From the NCBI GenBank assembly GCA_964035795.1, contig OZ038322.1, positions 23,022,359 through 23,086,358 on the forward strand: a stretch of 64,000 nucleotides of DNA, in the 5' to 3' direction. The notes below the pieces were generated by a model. It was not told where the DNA came from. It saw only the letters and a list, made by a program, of their open reading frames with translations, and did no database searches. Every line of letters starts with the position of its first letter. Positions within the stretch are counted from its first letter, which is position 1. Positions 24,978-37,700 of the stretch are shown here, piece by piece. This DNA is from Pterobdella sp. o SKG-2022 (Eukaryota > Annelida > Clitellata > Hirudinida > Piscicolidae). Both the position numbers and the translations under genes were made by a program.

Positions 24978-25442
24978 AAGAATTGAAGAGTAGACGCCCC
25001 GTTGCACAAGTGAATCTTTGAATAGATGAAAGCTCGGCTTGTACTCGACTTGTTGATAAAACGAACGACCTGTTAATTCACCGATCCTAACAAATAATAC
25101 TAGACTGAAGACACAAATAACATATGCCAAATGATAAATAATGGAATGCCTGAAAATAGGATAATGAAGCAAGCAATAAAGTGCTGTATTAATGGGAGAT
25201 GTTGAGTACGATAAATGAAGCTACAATGATTGCCATTGATTTTCTTCAAATTAACTGCATCGATTTCATCCATAAAAACGTGTCTTTCCAATCAGAGGTT
25301 TCACCTCAAATCCTTGCTGTTTCAACGGGTAGTTATGCAACTTAAACGATTGTGAAGCAGATGTACCCAACAATTTGTAATGTGAATATACGACCTTGCT
25401 ATCGTAGATGCGATAGCGTTTGGTGTTGCAAACAATCAGGTT
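24978..25442 (-). pseudogene. Possible decayed coding region of unknown identity
   Basis: On the minus strand three successive open pieces in different frames have coding-like composition and above-background GC. 25442-25266 contains KRYRIYDSKVVYSHYKLLG and LKQQGFEVKPLI; 25291-25100 begins MERHVFMDEIDAVNLKKING; 25172-24975 contains RIGELTGRSFYQQVEYKPSF. No piece starts and ends like a complete gene and the frame changes between them, so this looks like a broken gene or element, or several small exons. I do not recognise the family. Confidence 0.25.
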
Positions 25443-28400
25443 TTATTGCCCGCCCTTCCACACAATTACACTGCAACCTAGCCTAATTTAATTTTGAATT
25501 ACTTTTTAACTTGATGCCCAAATATAACACTGCTATTTTGAAATTACTTTTAGAGCTATTATTTCTGAGATATTTTAAAAAATACAATTTTCAAAAATGT
25601 CCTTTTTTTGCCAATTCTAGAAATTTTTGAAGCAAAAACTTTTTTATAATTATGTTTTGAAAAAATTATTTGAGCTCGAATCGCGAAATTATTTTTTAAA
25701 TTATCCAAAATTTATTTTCAAAAAAATGTCGAAAATTTTCATTTTTTCTCAAATTTTCCGTAATTTCACAAAAAACTTCAATTTTTATACTATATTTCAT
25801 AAAACAGTTTAAATATAATTATTTAGAAACCAATAATTCTTCAAAAATACATAAATATTTTAAAACATTCAAATTTTTGGTAAACTTCAGTTGAAACAGC
25901 CAAGTTTATTTGAGCTAAATTATCTTCTTATTGACCGATATAAGTTAAAGAGTGCTTGATAAGCTTTTGTTCACATCTGTTATCGTTATTCTTCTTATTA
26001 TTCCTGCTCCTATTATTATTATCATTATTATTTTCTTTTTTTCTGTTTTTTTTTAACATTATTATTGTTACTCATCTCACCAGCATTACTTTCATTATTA
26101 TGAATTTTTTTTCAAGTCTTGTTATAATCTTTATCCATGTTGTTATTTTATCATCATTTTCATTTTTATTTCTCCATTATGTTTTAATATTTTCACATGT
26201 TTTTTCATTTTATCTCCATTTAATTTTCATTTTTTATCTCTAATGTATATTTAGAGTTGGTTTATAACATTTAAACTGAAAGCTTTTATTTAAAAATTCA
26301 AAAAAACGGTAAAAAGTTAAACCAGATAAAACATACTTTTATTAATATTTTGAAACATTCCGAAAAATTCATCAATTTATTAATTAGACTAGAACTAACG
26401 TAACAGCCAATATAACATTTCCTATAAAACCTTCACTAAACTTGCCAATCATACTCAAGAGTTCAACCGACAATAAAAAAAATAATTTATATTATTATTA
26501 CTATTAATTTCTCTTTGATACTTCTCTCATTAATTTCGTTCACACCAAGAATATGAAAAATTCAGCAGGTTCATCCGATCAATAAAAACGCTATTCCAAC
26601 TTGTAAGCGTTAATGAGAGATACATCCATGCAAATTAAACGTTCCAAGGCAACTTTTTTATTCAATATGTCTGCTAATTAACTTTTCTGTGTTTCAACAC
26701 AAAAGTACTTAAGACTGTGTGCAAGTTTTACAATGGCGTTTTTTAGTTTTATTCAATAAAAATTTTTGTTGCGCATACAATGGTTGAACGAGTGTTTTTA
26801 AAACATGCAGACGCTGAAGAATACGCTTTCAGCATGTGTTTATGAAGTTTAAAGTTTCATGATTATAGCCAAACACTCAGCGGAATTTTAGATGCTGCAA
26901 ATTGGGAACTTTTCACCTTTGAGCTTTGCAAAAGGTTTAAAACTCAAAATTCAGTGCTGTTATAATGATTTTTATTGTACTTTATTCAAAAAGTGATTTA
27001 GTAAGCCTAATTTTGAGGGTTAAATCATTAATTTTATGGTATTTAAGAACTAAAATTGGTTTGAAAAGCAAAAAGTTCTTAAATTAAGAGTTATTTTTCA
27101 TTTCCACTTTGTTTCAAATTTACACGTGCTAGATGATTTAAACGTATTTTTCTTTTCAAAGCTTCTAAATAAAATGCCTAATGTACTTTTAAGTTATTAA
27201 AAAACTTTTTTTGCTGAATATTTCATAAGCAAATCAAGTCATTATTTCCCAATTTGTTCTAACAAAAACGAAGCTGAAATAATTGAATACAGACAGTTTA
27301 AAAACTTCTCCAAGCTAACACCAAATACAAGTTAACATATACACCTTGAAACTGCCTCAAAATAAAACAAAAAACTTGGAAATATTGGCACTTTACGATA
27401 CGAATGCTAAGGGGAAAATAAGCATAAGAACAATAAGGTGAGTGTGGAGGTAATAAGCGCAGTAAGTGGGTGGTTGAGTGCGTTCAGACTCCTCTTACTT
27501 CTGCATACAAGTCTTTACGTGTCTGTAGTTTTAAGCTCGTCTTGGTGAAACAGACGATTTGGGTCTTCAGTTATTTTTGAAGATTTTTCTGTAAGAGGAA
27601 GTTTTTTTTTATCAGATTTTTTTCAAATATCAAATAAAAAATTTCATTTTTATACATAATTTTATACAAAAAGTATTTTTTTAAAACTCGTATTATGCGG
27701 TCCAAAATAAAAGCTATTTCAAAATTAAATAATTTTTGAAACCGCTTTAAACTTCAACAATTTTAAAAGCCTAATTTATCCATGAAACCGACTGATGGGT
27801 ACTCCGAATAGCACATTTGCTTCTCAATTCAGTAGTATGTTGGTAATTCAAAAATTAATTAATTTAAAAAACTCAATTCATCATATTGCGTACAGGCTGA
27901 TACTTCAATCAACCTCATCATCCAGATAAACTCCCAAAACTTTAATGAGCCTAACACTGAATGCCATAATGAAACAGAAAAAAACCACTAAGGTTCTCTA
28001 ACAGATGTTTGCACTTTGTATTTTAATTATCTTCTTTTAATTCTTCATTTCAATGGTACAGAGTAATTAAATCACTCAAAAACTTGATGTTAATGTGCAT
28101 TTTGAGCTGAAGTTCATAAGACTAAGTGTGTTCAGAAACGCATGTTTGTGTTTCTTATTGATGTTGTTGTTATTGTTGAATGTTTTACAAAAATTAATCC
28201 AGTCCGGTTGTATGAATGCTTTCTGTTGGTTAAACTTTCATGAAGTATAAACATTGAAATAAGCTAGCTAACAAGAGTGGTTTTTATATAGTTTTTGTGC
28301 TTATATGAGGTAAAAATGAAATTTTGTCTGAAAAATTGAAATATTATTTCAAAAGTAATAAAGCACTGTAAATTTTCATCTTTTTATTTCTAATTCAAAT

Positions 28401-31109
28401 TAAAAAAAAGAATCAACACATTCAAATTTTTAATTGCTATAGACTAAAAATTTGAACCGCATTATAGCACAATGGCATGAATGGAAACACACTTAAACAT
28501 ATTAGTAGCAGTATCGACGTACTGGACAAAAAAATAAAACAAAGATCATTTTTAAAAAGCACGTGAAAAAAAATATAGGTGAAACTGCTGGTAGTCTGAT
28601 AAAATGCAGAACAGGTAAACGAAAGTTTTGCGCGAAGACAGATGCAAAAAATTTTTTTTACATTTATTTTAAAACAAATCTTTTACCTCATTAAACGTTT
28701 TGCCATTTAAATGTTCATAAAGTGTTTTAGGTAAACACAGAATTTTGTGAGTTAAAGTTTTTATCGTTTTCTCTTCGTTCTGCGGCCAGAGGAGATATGA
28801 AAAATAAATCAAAGTTTATTCATCCTTTAATATTCCATAAAAGCCATTAATTTTTTGTAAATTCTGTTTTCGCTTGATTGCTAATTAAGTTGGAATAATT
28901 AAATAGGAGAAACTTCACAAAAAACCTTCCACACTCACCAAAGTGCACTTGCATTATTTGCGCCATGGAACATTTTATAATTCGGACAGCAATCTAATGA
29001 TTGAAGAGCTGCCAGATTACAGATAATTATTGAGAAAATATTTCGAAAATTTCAAAAAAAAAGATACATCATTTGAAAAATTTCATCGGGTGTTTGTTAT
29101 AGAATAAAAAAATTAATTTCCACGAAAAAATATTTGATAAATAACGGATGTACGGCCAAGAAATAAAAGTTTTATACAGTTTTCGAAAAGGCCGATGTGT
29201 TGTTTGGCGTGGTGGTGTGAATTAAAGTCTTGGCACTGCTTCTCCAATAATTACACTAGTGTGTAATAAGAAAGGCAAACATTTTTTTTTGAGAAAACTA
29301 ATAGTAGATTTTTGTATAAATACCGTTTTTAATGTGTTTGATAAAATTCATATCAATAAGATATGAAAGCTTTTGGTTTGAAACTTCAGAATTTTGCTTA
29401 TTGAATCAGAAATAAAAATCTCAACCAAAAATTTTGAAAAGTTAATTAGACGAGTTATTTTGGAAAGCAGAAACGAGTTGTAAAAACAAATGTTGGATGT
29501 GGAGGCTTAGGTGAAATAATTTTAAAACTAATTATTTTTTGTTTTGTATATTCACACATTTTGTTTTATCCATTTATAGCTTTTACGTGGCATAGAATCA
29601 TGGTTAGTGCATTAGAACAGCATGAATAGTGAATTAAATGTTGAATGGAAAGGGTGATAAAGATTGTGAAGAAGTTTGATGTAGAGAATTGAGTTCGAGT
29701 GTTGTTATCGTTTTTGATAGGAGGTTTAAATAATGAGGAAAAGAAGTAGGTCACTTATGATAGCAACGATGATGGTGGTAATGGAAAAGAGAAGATAACG
29801 ACTATATAAAATGAAGTATTTCTGCCATTGAAATCTAAAACCAGGAAAAAATAAAACTAAGTTTTTAACAAAGGTTTTGTAGGAAAAATTTATACTTTTG
29901 TTTCTGAGTAAAATCTTTAAAAGTTTTTCTCTCGAAACTCTTTTGTTTCTCAGCCTCTACATCTTAATTTGAACACTTTAAAAATATTCAAAAAACTAAA
30001 CCACTCATAAGCATTTATAACTCCGCAATGTATAGATTCTTATAGAAGGGTAGCATGGCTGTGCGTAACACATATAACGTTCGCGCGCGTAACTCGCCTC
30101 TATTTGTGAGCAGTTCGAATCCGAAAACGTTTCACTTTTAAGAATCAAACAAAGCTTTTGTTGCAAATTTTTTCCCTTCGAGTTTCTTCTCATAAAATCT
30201 TTTGTGGTGCTTTGAAGTTATGACCCTGTAACAAGCTTCAACAAAATATATAAAATTTTATTAGTCTGATTATTGAAGTTGAAGTTGAGAAGTTTGATAA
30301 CCAGCCATAAAAAGCTTGGGAAGTGAGAAATTTTCATCGAAATAATGTTCCAAAAATTTCAATCATTACTTTTTCATCAAAATTTAATTCAATTTTAATT
30401 ACCTTTTTAAACACTCGCTTGCATAGTTTGAGGGAATATTTGAAATTCTAATTAAACTCAATGTAAAAATCATTTTTTAGAAGTGTTTTTTCAAATATTT
30501 TCCACTGATCTGTCTAGATTTTCTTTTTTGAACAATAATTTTGAAATCCTAATGATAAAAAGCCAAAAGCTCAGCGGAGATTTATTCTTTTAGTTTTCTT
30601 AACGTTCTTACCAATTCTATTATCTCTTTTCTTTTGAGTTTAGCAAAAAGATTTTAAAATCTCATTTTAATTAATGACTAGGTCAGAAACTCAAAAGCTA
30701 AAGTTCGCAGGCAGATGTAAAATTATATATTTGCAAGTTTTATCATCTTTCTAAACATTTGATGAGAATCGATTCAAAGAAATATTTATAGGAAAAATTT
30801 AATGTTTTTAGTTTGTTGAGGGCAAGACTTTGGAAATGAAATAAAATTTATTTGTTGTTTTATAATCTGTTCTTCAAACGCCTGCATGCTATTGACAAGG
30901 AGCGTCCATTTTTAAACAGTGCTCTAACATGAAGTAAAAAACCCCAAAGATAGATGTGTAAGTTAAACCCAGTTTGAATTTTGAAATTAAGTTTTGGAAA
31001 TTTTTCATTTGAATTCTTCTTTGTTAGTATCCAAAAGAATCATAAATTTATTTGAAAACCCACTGAGCATCGGTGTAGTGGCCATTATTCAACCTATCCT
31101 TTATTGCAG
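25443..31109. other. Gene-poor AT-rich region
   Basis: No protein-coding exon recognised. 25.96-26.24 kb is T-rich, TTA-repeat-like simple sequence. A consensus-like donor (AAG then GTGAGT) near 27436 sits in a locally GC-richer patch (27.41-27.56 kb), which might be an untranslated exon of the gene starting at 31.1 kb; this is speculation. Confidence 0.4.
30052..30124 (+). repeat. Degenerate tRNA-derived sequence with B box
   Basis: A near-consensus B box (AGTTCGAATCC, about 30112-30122) is preceded by an A-box-like TGGCTGTGCG. The spacing resembles a long-variable-arm (Leu/Ser-type) tRNA, but the T stem does not pair and no acceptor stem closes it. It is at most a tRNA or SINE relic. Confidence 0.25.
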
Positions 31110-31208
31110 ACTGCGCTGAATCCTTTACCAACGAGATTGATGGAGTGAAAAAAATGAGTGAAAAAATCCACCTGTTCTTAATCTTGCAACACCTACTCTT
31201 ACTAAAAG
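31110..31208 (+). CDS. Probable signal-peptide exon of the lectin/CUB/sushi gene
   Basis: An acceptor (CCTTTATTGCAG) opens an exon with an ATG at 31154. It encodes MSEKIHLFLILQHLLLLK, a typical short signal peptide, and ends after one base of the next codon at a GT donor (31209), i.e. phase 1. The secure domain exons at 47.6-49.2 kb also use phase-1 junctions and lack a signal peptide, and this is the only good candidate I found upstream on the same strand. The link spans about 16 kb and is an inference; intermediate exons may exist. Confidence 0.5.
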
Positions 31209-33103
31209 GTTTGTTTTTTTTACTTCTCCTTTCATACTAAACATGATCTATGCGGCGAGTTCTATCCTCGAAAAAAGAATTTTGTTCTTTTCTTTTTCAA
31301 TTTTATGTTATCAATTGAAATAGTGATAATGATTTTGAAAGATTTCTTTGTTGGTATGATAGTAATATTGGATTGTGCGTCCATTGCTTTTATTGCACGC
31401 ATTTAAAAGTTTCTTTCGAAAGAAATTCAAAATAATTTTAGTGTTTTTTTATGTTCATGACCATAAAAAAAAGAAATTTAATTATGAGAAAACTTAAAAA
31501 GCATATAAACAAATTGGCAAAAAAACTTGACATATAATTAAAAATAAAAAATTAAATCACTGTTCAAGGGATTACGAGTGGAAAATTCTTTTTCATGCCG
31601 TTACATCAAATGAAATTTAAAATTCAAAGTTTTAACATTAAGTTTGAAATTGAATGTACTTTGGCTTTTGGTCTAAATAAGCTTATTCTGTTTTGAATTC
31701 ATGCCTTCTGTGGTGAAAACAGTGTTCATATTTAGTTTCATTGATCAGTCCATTGTGTTTACCATTGCTTGAATGCTTCCAAAAACAACAAAAATAAAAA
31801 GTATAACAAAAGAACTCAAAACTCCAATCCAAACATGTTTTCAGCAAATCAGTGATGGAAAACTGAATTAAATCATATAAAAAAGCTTTTAAATTAAATA
31901 AACAATTTAAACCAAATCATTGCTTTAGTTTATGTCATATGCTACTTTTAACTCCATAAACTCCAAACTATACCCACAAAACATCTTTTAACACCAGGGC
32001 AGACTGTATGTAGTTCACTTGATCTATCAGCCTTTTCAAATAAAATAATGTCCTAAAGAGCACATTTTGCGTTCTGATTAATTGACTAATAGCTTTGCAA
32101 CAATTATTTTGATTAAAAGAAGCCTATGATTTATAACTGCGTGATGTTTTGGAGCTGAATGGCATAAAAGTTGCTTAGTCCGTTTATAAATATTTTTTTT
32201 CTTATAAAGTAACCGTAACTAATGGTTTTTTTTAAAACGAAAATGTTTAAAAGTGGATTGAATGTTTATGAATAATTTAGCAAAAATTTTTTTTTTTGAA
32301 AATAAAACAAAAAGTTTGCTGAAATTTCTCAAACGGAAGTACACCGTACTTACTTCCGCTTTTCAAAGATTAAAATCGAATTTACTTTTGAACATTTTAA
32401 ACCATCAGGTCGTATAAACACATGTTGTTACAAAATTTTGAAAAAAGTGAAATTCTTTATTTCATTTATCGATGCAACTAAACATTAAACTTCTCTTAAT
32501 TAATTTATAGAACTCTTTTTTTAAAAAAATGATGATTTGAATAGAAAAATTATTCTAAGTATCAAAATTCAGCAATAATCTCCTACAGTACTATAAAATA
32601 ATGACGCAAATTTTTATTAAAAAAGCGAATCAAAAATCTTCTTAACTAAGTCAAATTGAAGATCATTCAAACAAAATGAATATCCAAAACTTCAAAAAAC
32701 GACAACAATAAAACACAAAATTTCAAGTGAAATCAAAATAACGAATGGCAAAATCATAACACGCATGAGAGGATAGAAAAGCAAGCCATTGGTGTGAATA
32801 TATGGAACTAAATGAGAAGAAATAAAAATAAGAAAAAATATGAATTTTTTAAAAATTCATACCATTGTAACTAAATTTATAAAATTTATGAAAAAACACA
32901 AATATATATGTATATAAGTAAATAAGAAACTAAAGATACAAAAAAAATTTTAAATGTATATAAATAAACAAAAAAAAATAAATGAACATAAACAAAAATA
33001 AACAAAAATAAAAGCATAACACAAGTTTCGCAAAGAAGTCTTCTACTTCCCTTTACTTTCATCTCTCATTCGATTCTCTTTATTAACAAATCATTAGACC
33101 TAC

Positions 33104-33904
33104 TTTTTTTTTTTTTGAGAAAACTTGCCTTTATTCAACAATAAGGTTGAAAAAAACTATCAATAAAAAGATTGTTTTAACAAAATAAGAAGTGCAGATT
33201 TCAATTCTCGTAGAAACTGTGTCAATCTTCAGAAAATATTCTCTAAAACTGATTCACACCTTCATGGTTGCGTCTTCATGTGCCTTGTCAGTTTTGCAGG
33301 ACACGCTAAGGCTCAGGTAGTTACCTCTGACAATCGCAATCGACAAGCGTTGAAAAAGCCAACTTGTCTCCAGATTGACAGAGGTACGTTCCTTCATTTT
33401 GTTGCTCAGTTCTAATAAGAAACTTTTAGTGACTGGGCCAAAAACCCCAGAAGCCTCAACCGCTACAGGAGTGAACAAATAACGGGGCTGAAGAAATGTG
33501 TATTTGCCGATTTTCGAAATCTCCGCATTACGAGCAGAAAAGCCTGGAGAGACTGCCAAATTGAGAGATGCGGATGCAGAAAACATGTTCGTAAAGGTGA
33601 CATCCCAAGTCAAAGACTTTCCTTCTTTATACGGAAAAACAGTGACGCCGTCGGGTCTTTTACTAGCGTCAAAGTCGAGACCGGAAGGCTCAAGGATTGA
33701 ATTGAAGCCAGCAACGTTTAAAGCTCGAAATACAATGTCGTTTAAAGCACAATGACGAGGATAACGATCTACGCTTTTAACACATGAAAGAGGATGCAGT
33801 CCAAAGTTATCAACCTCTTCACCACAACGACAAGTGAAATTTCGACACACGTTAGACCCAGTACGGAGAGCCACAGCGTAACGGAGACAATCGTTTGAAA
33901 GCAT
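33104..33904 (-). mobile_element. Polyadenylated RLE-type retroelement C-terminal fragment
   Basis: The minus-strand ORF (33904-33254, 216 aa) matches the C-terminal region of restriction-like-endonuclease retroelement polyproteins. It has a CxC...H...C knuckle (C25, C27, H37, C41 in CRCGEEVDNFGLHPLSC), then RPD and a downstream D (R83-P84-D85 and D101, KRPDGVTVF ... LTWDVTF), then SWLFQRLSIAIVRGN. No reverse-transcriptase palm is present, so it is 5' truncated, yet the ORF is intact. About 120 bases past the stop is AATAAA (33135-33130), then 13 A residues (33116-33104), so the copy was made from a polyadenylated RNA. It lies antisense within the presumed large intron. The family label (R2/HERO/NeSL-like) rests on motifs only. 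Confidence 0.8.
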
Positions 33905-34299
33905 TTATTTAATTTTTCTTCCCATCTCATCTTTCCACAATTTCAGTTTTCAAATTCTTGTCATCATCATCGCCTTGTACTTCGATTTTGGCTCAATATT
34001 TGTTTTATTTGGATAATAGGTATTCACTTAGTTCAATATAATACTAGGTGGTCAATTTTATCGTAGGTGTTTCACGTTTTATGAGTCACTCAAATTCAAA
34101 AATTCTTTTTTGAATAATAGTCATTCAATAAAAATTCATTCTTAAAAATCAAAATTGTATTCAATCTTTGTTAAGATAACATAACCGAATGAATTTGATA
34201 GATTTATTAAAATTCATATCATTTATTAATATTTATGTGAGCTCACAGAGGTTACATATTAGCAAGGAACTAACTTAATTCTGTCCTACCATTAATTTA

Positions 34300-34757
34300 T
34301 CACACCGCCATATGCCCCAATAAATAAAGCAGCGTTTTACGCTTTTCTACTGTTGGTGCAGCAATAGAAGTTTTGCATGTTAGATTCGGTGTTTTTAAAT
34401 TATCTTTGAAGTGTGGTTTATATGAAGTGCATTTTTTAGCAAAAATTTTTGAAATAGTACTCTGCTTAGATGCTTGCCTGTAGAAAGAGTTCAAAAATCT
34501 TTCAATTTCTACGGAAACCATCAATTTTATTTTTCACAAATTTTCTTTCCAGCTCTTTCCTTTTTTTCTCATCGATTTCTGTAATTCGAACCTGCCTGTA
34601 TGCTACCTTTCACATTCGACTGTCCATCAAATAATTTACTTCGGCTTTTAATCAATCTTTTTTTTTCGATGGCACAATTTATCAGATAGTCTGCATACCG
34701 ACTTGCAGCGTGCCGAAGAGGCTTTGTGATGTTAATGGTGAGGCGCTTTGAAACCCC
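34300..34757 (-). pseudogene. Decayed coding sequence of unknown identity
   Basis: Minus-strand frames in succession look coding: 34757 to about 34570 (with KPLRHAASRYADYL and KSRSKLFDGQSN), a middle piece in another frame (ITEIDEKKRKELERKFV), then 34524-34300 (VEIERFLNSFYRQASKQ ... VEKRKTLLYLLGHMAV). Frame changes make it a likely pseudogene or element relic. It sits about 400 bases upstream, on the same strand, of the RLE fragment and could belong to the same insertion. No family recognised. Confidence 0.3.
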
Positions 34758-37700
34758 TTTTGTTCATCGGTGATTTGACTATTTTTTGTTTTAATTTTTC
34801 ATTCTTTTTTTCTATTTTGATTTTATTTTTGTTTTTATATTTATATTTTGATTTTATTTTTGTTTGTATTTTTAGTCTTTTTTATTATTTTTTAAATTTT
34901 CAATTTTTTCAGATGTTTAAGTTATATTTTATTATAGTTATTTTGAAATAACTTTCAGTTTAATTTATGGTTTTGTGTTAGTTTTACAACTACGTTTTAG
35001 GTTAGTTTTTGAGGTTATAAAAATGTTCAAGTTTTAAAATGAAATTCTGAACGGAAATTGATGGTATGGGATGATAATAATGATGTTTTGAAAAGTGAAT
35101 TCACAATAAAAAATTGTGAAGGGATTGTTTGAACGCCATAGTTGGTATTTCCAATTGAACTTCGCTTCAAATCCATAATTCGACCTAAAAACCCCATTTT
35201 ATTCGTAACTAATCCATCTTTAAATTTGTTTTTTATTTTCAAATTACTTTCATATCAATTTTAGTTGTTCAAACATTGACAATTCTTTCCGAATTTGGTT
35301 TTCGAAATTATTTTTTTTGTGTTTTTCAGAATAAAATTATAACTTCCGTAATATACTGTTTTGGCATAAAAAAATTTGACTTCAGAAGCCGTTGTTTTTG
35401 CGATAATGATAGGATGAGAGTATTTACAAAAGGCCGCGTAAAAGTAACACCCCAGAATGAATTTTTGTGTGTTTCGGCGTCATTTCCATTCTGTCATTTG
35501 ATGATTTTTCATTCAGAGAACTTTCAACAAAAAAAAATTCGGCCTTTTTAAATAATCTGGGGTCATCGGTTCAAAACCCAGCAAAGTTTCAAAATGGTAT
35601 TTTAATGAGGAACATAAATGTCATTAAAATTTTTTTTTAATTTTATTTTTTAAATTTTTTTTAGTGGTTTTTATGATTTTATTCTATCAGTGTTTTCATG
35701 GTTTTGAGAAATTATTTTTAATTGGAAATCATTCAAAAGTGAGATGACGTTAAATGCTTACTGAAAGTCTTGATAACTTACAGCTCGCTTTTGAAGTTTA
35801 AATTTTTTTATTTTTGAAGTTATATTGTTTTTAAAATTTTAAGTTTTATCCTGGCAGAACTTTTTTAATTTTTTTCAAAAGTTTTAAACATGCAATAGAG
35901 GGAGTTGAGACAAAAGTTAGAATTTAGTCTAAATAAGAAACCCTTTTGAATGCCTCAAAACCACTCAAGAGAACACTAAATGAAGAACTAAACTTAAATT
36001 TAAAATATGAAGTCTTATTCAAAATTCAAATAATCTACTTTGATGTAGCTTAAAGGATAATAAAAAGCTAATAATAAAACATAGAAAACAAACTACATCA
36101 CACATGAAATGCCTACCAGTCTCTGCAAGAACTAATATAAAAGCAATTGACAGACTTATTTGTTAAAAATGGCATACTCAAATATTTTCATAAGAGTCAT
36201 TTTTTATATATTTGGATAACATTTGCAAGCAAACATTATTCAAAGTAAACAGAGGAATACATGGATGGTTTATAAGTTTGATTTATATCATTTGAAGATG
36301 CTACTAGTCCCCCTTTGTCATATAAACTCTTTTTGTAATTATAAAAACAAAAATTAAGAGAATACTCCCAAAACTTTTCAAAAATATTCAATAAATACCC
36401 CATGCATTCATTGCATTGTACTTGAAGCTTTTCCATCGGCATTGTTTTACTTAACATTTTGTTTCCATCCTTTTATGCCTGGAACAATACATCCAAAATA
36501 CACAATCTGAAAAAATTAGATTATTTGGAATTTTAGACGATAATAAAATAAGCATATAATCTTTGTGTATTATTATATTCGCCTGCAATCATAAAAGCGT
36601 ATAGCGTTTGTTTTTTGTAACGATATTTGCTGGCAATTGCAGCCTTTTACGACAACAATTAGTGTTTTTGTTGTCAGTTATTATAATCTATATGTTTACC
36701 TCATCTTCTTTTACTATCTTCTAAATGTTTTTTTTAATTATGTTCATGTTAAGAGTTAAAGTTCGCCTTGATAGATTTTCCCTTTCTGAGGATGATAAAT
36801 ACACATAAAAATTGTTTAAAATTTGACAAAACCAATTCAAAATCTTTTTTCACATAATGAGCATAAAGATGATTTAACAAGACAATAAAATTGAATTTAC
36901 TTCCGGAGAGCTCAAATTGTTTTATACAAAATTTCTTTTATTTGCTTTTTCCATGCAGTCATAAACAATACTTTCTATATATAAGCATTGAAAAAGTTCA
37001 GAAAATTTGTATATTTGCATTTAAATATGACTGTTTTCGATAATAAATCACGAGGGTTCATCTGAGAGATGCTGTTCAGTGATACATATAATGTATATTT
37101 CTCAGATTCTCACTGCCATTAGTTTATCATGTTATATGCAGTTCTTGTTTATACCTTATCCTTTAAGTCAAAAACTAATAGCCTCCAAGCGCATCATCAT
37201 CTTTGAGTTTTTGAGTTATTTTGGGGAAATTCCTGAAGAAAATGGCAATAATTGTTTCATTGTGATCCACGCTAACTGGATGATTATGATCCATAAAATT
37301 AATGCAAGCCATAAACTGCTGTCCTCCAAACGCTCTTCAGTTGAACTTTTATTGCACATTGTAATTATAATGGTCACAATTATGAAAGTTTAGAAGTCTC
37401 ACTTTTTAGATTATAATGGTTTCAACCGCTTATGATTAAGACTAACAGAATGCCAGTCTCAGTCAAATGTTAAATAATCCTTTATGGCAGTTTTTAAATC
37501 TACTAAAGCGGCCTCGATAAGAAGATGTAGTGAAGATAGGAAAGAAAATCGATGAGAAAAAGATGAAAATATTTTGATGATCTTAGGAAAAATAAAATAA
37601 TAAACTTCTGACGGAAAAGACAATAAGAATTTACTTAAAGTTTCATGAATATGAGTGGAATAAAAAAGGGCTCTGGCGATCATAAGAACTAAGGGACGGA

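Noticed and set aside
35540..35580. B-box-like GGTTCAAAACC
   Set aside because: No A box at a suitable distance and no cloverleaf can be drawn.
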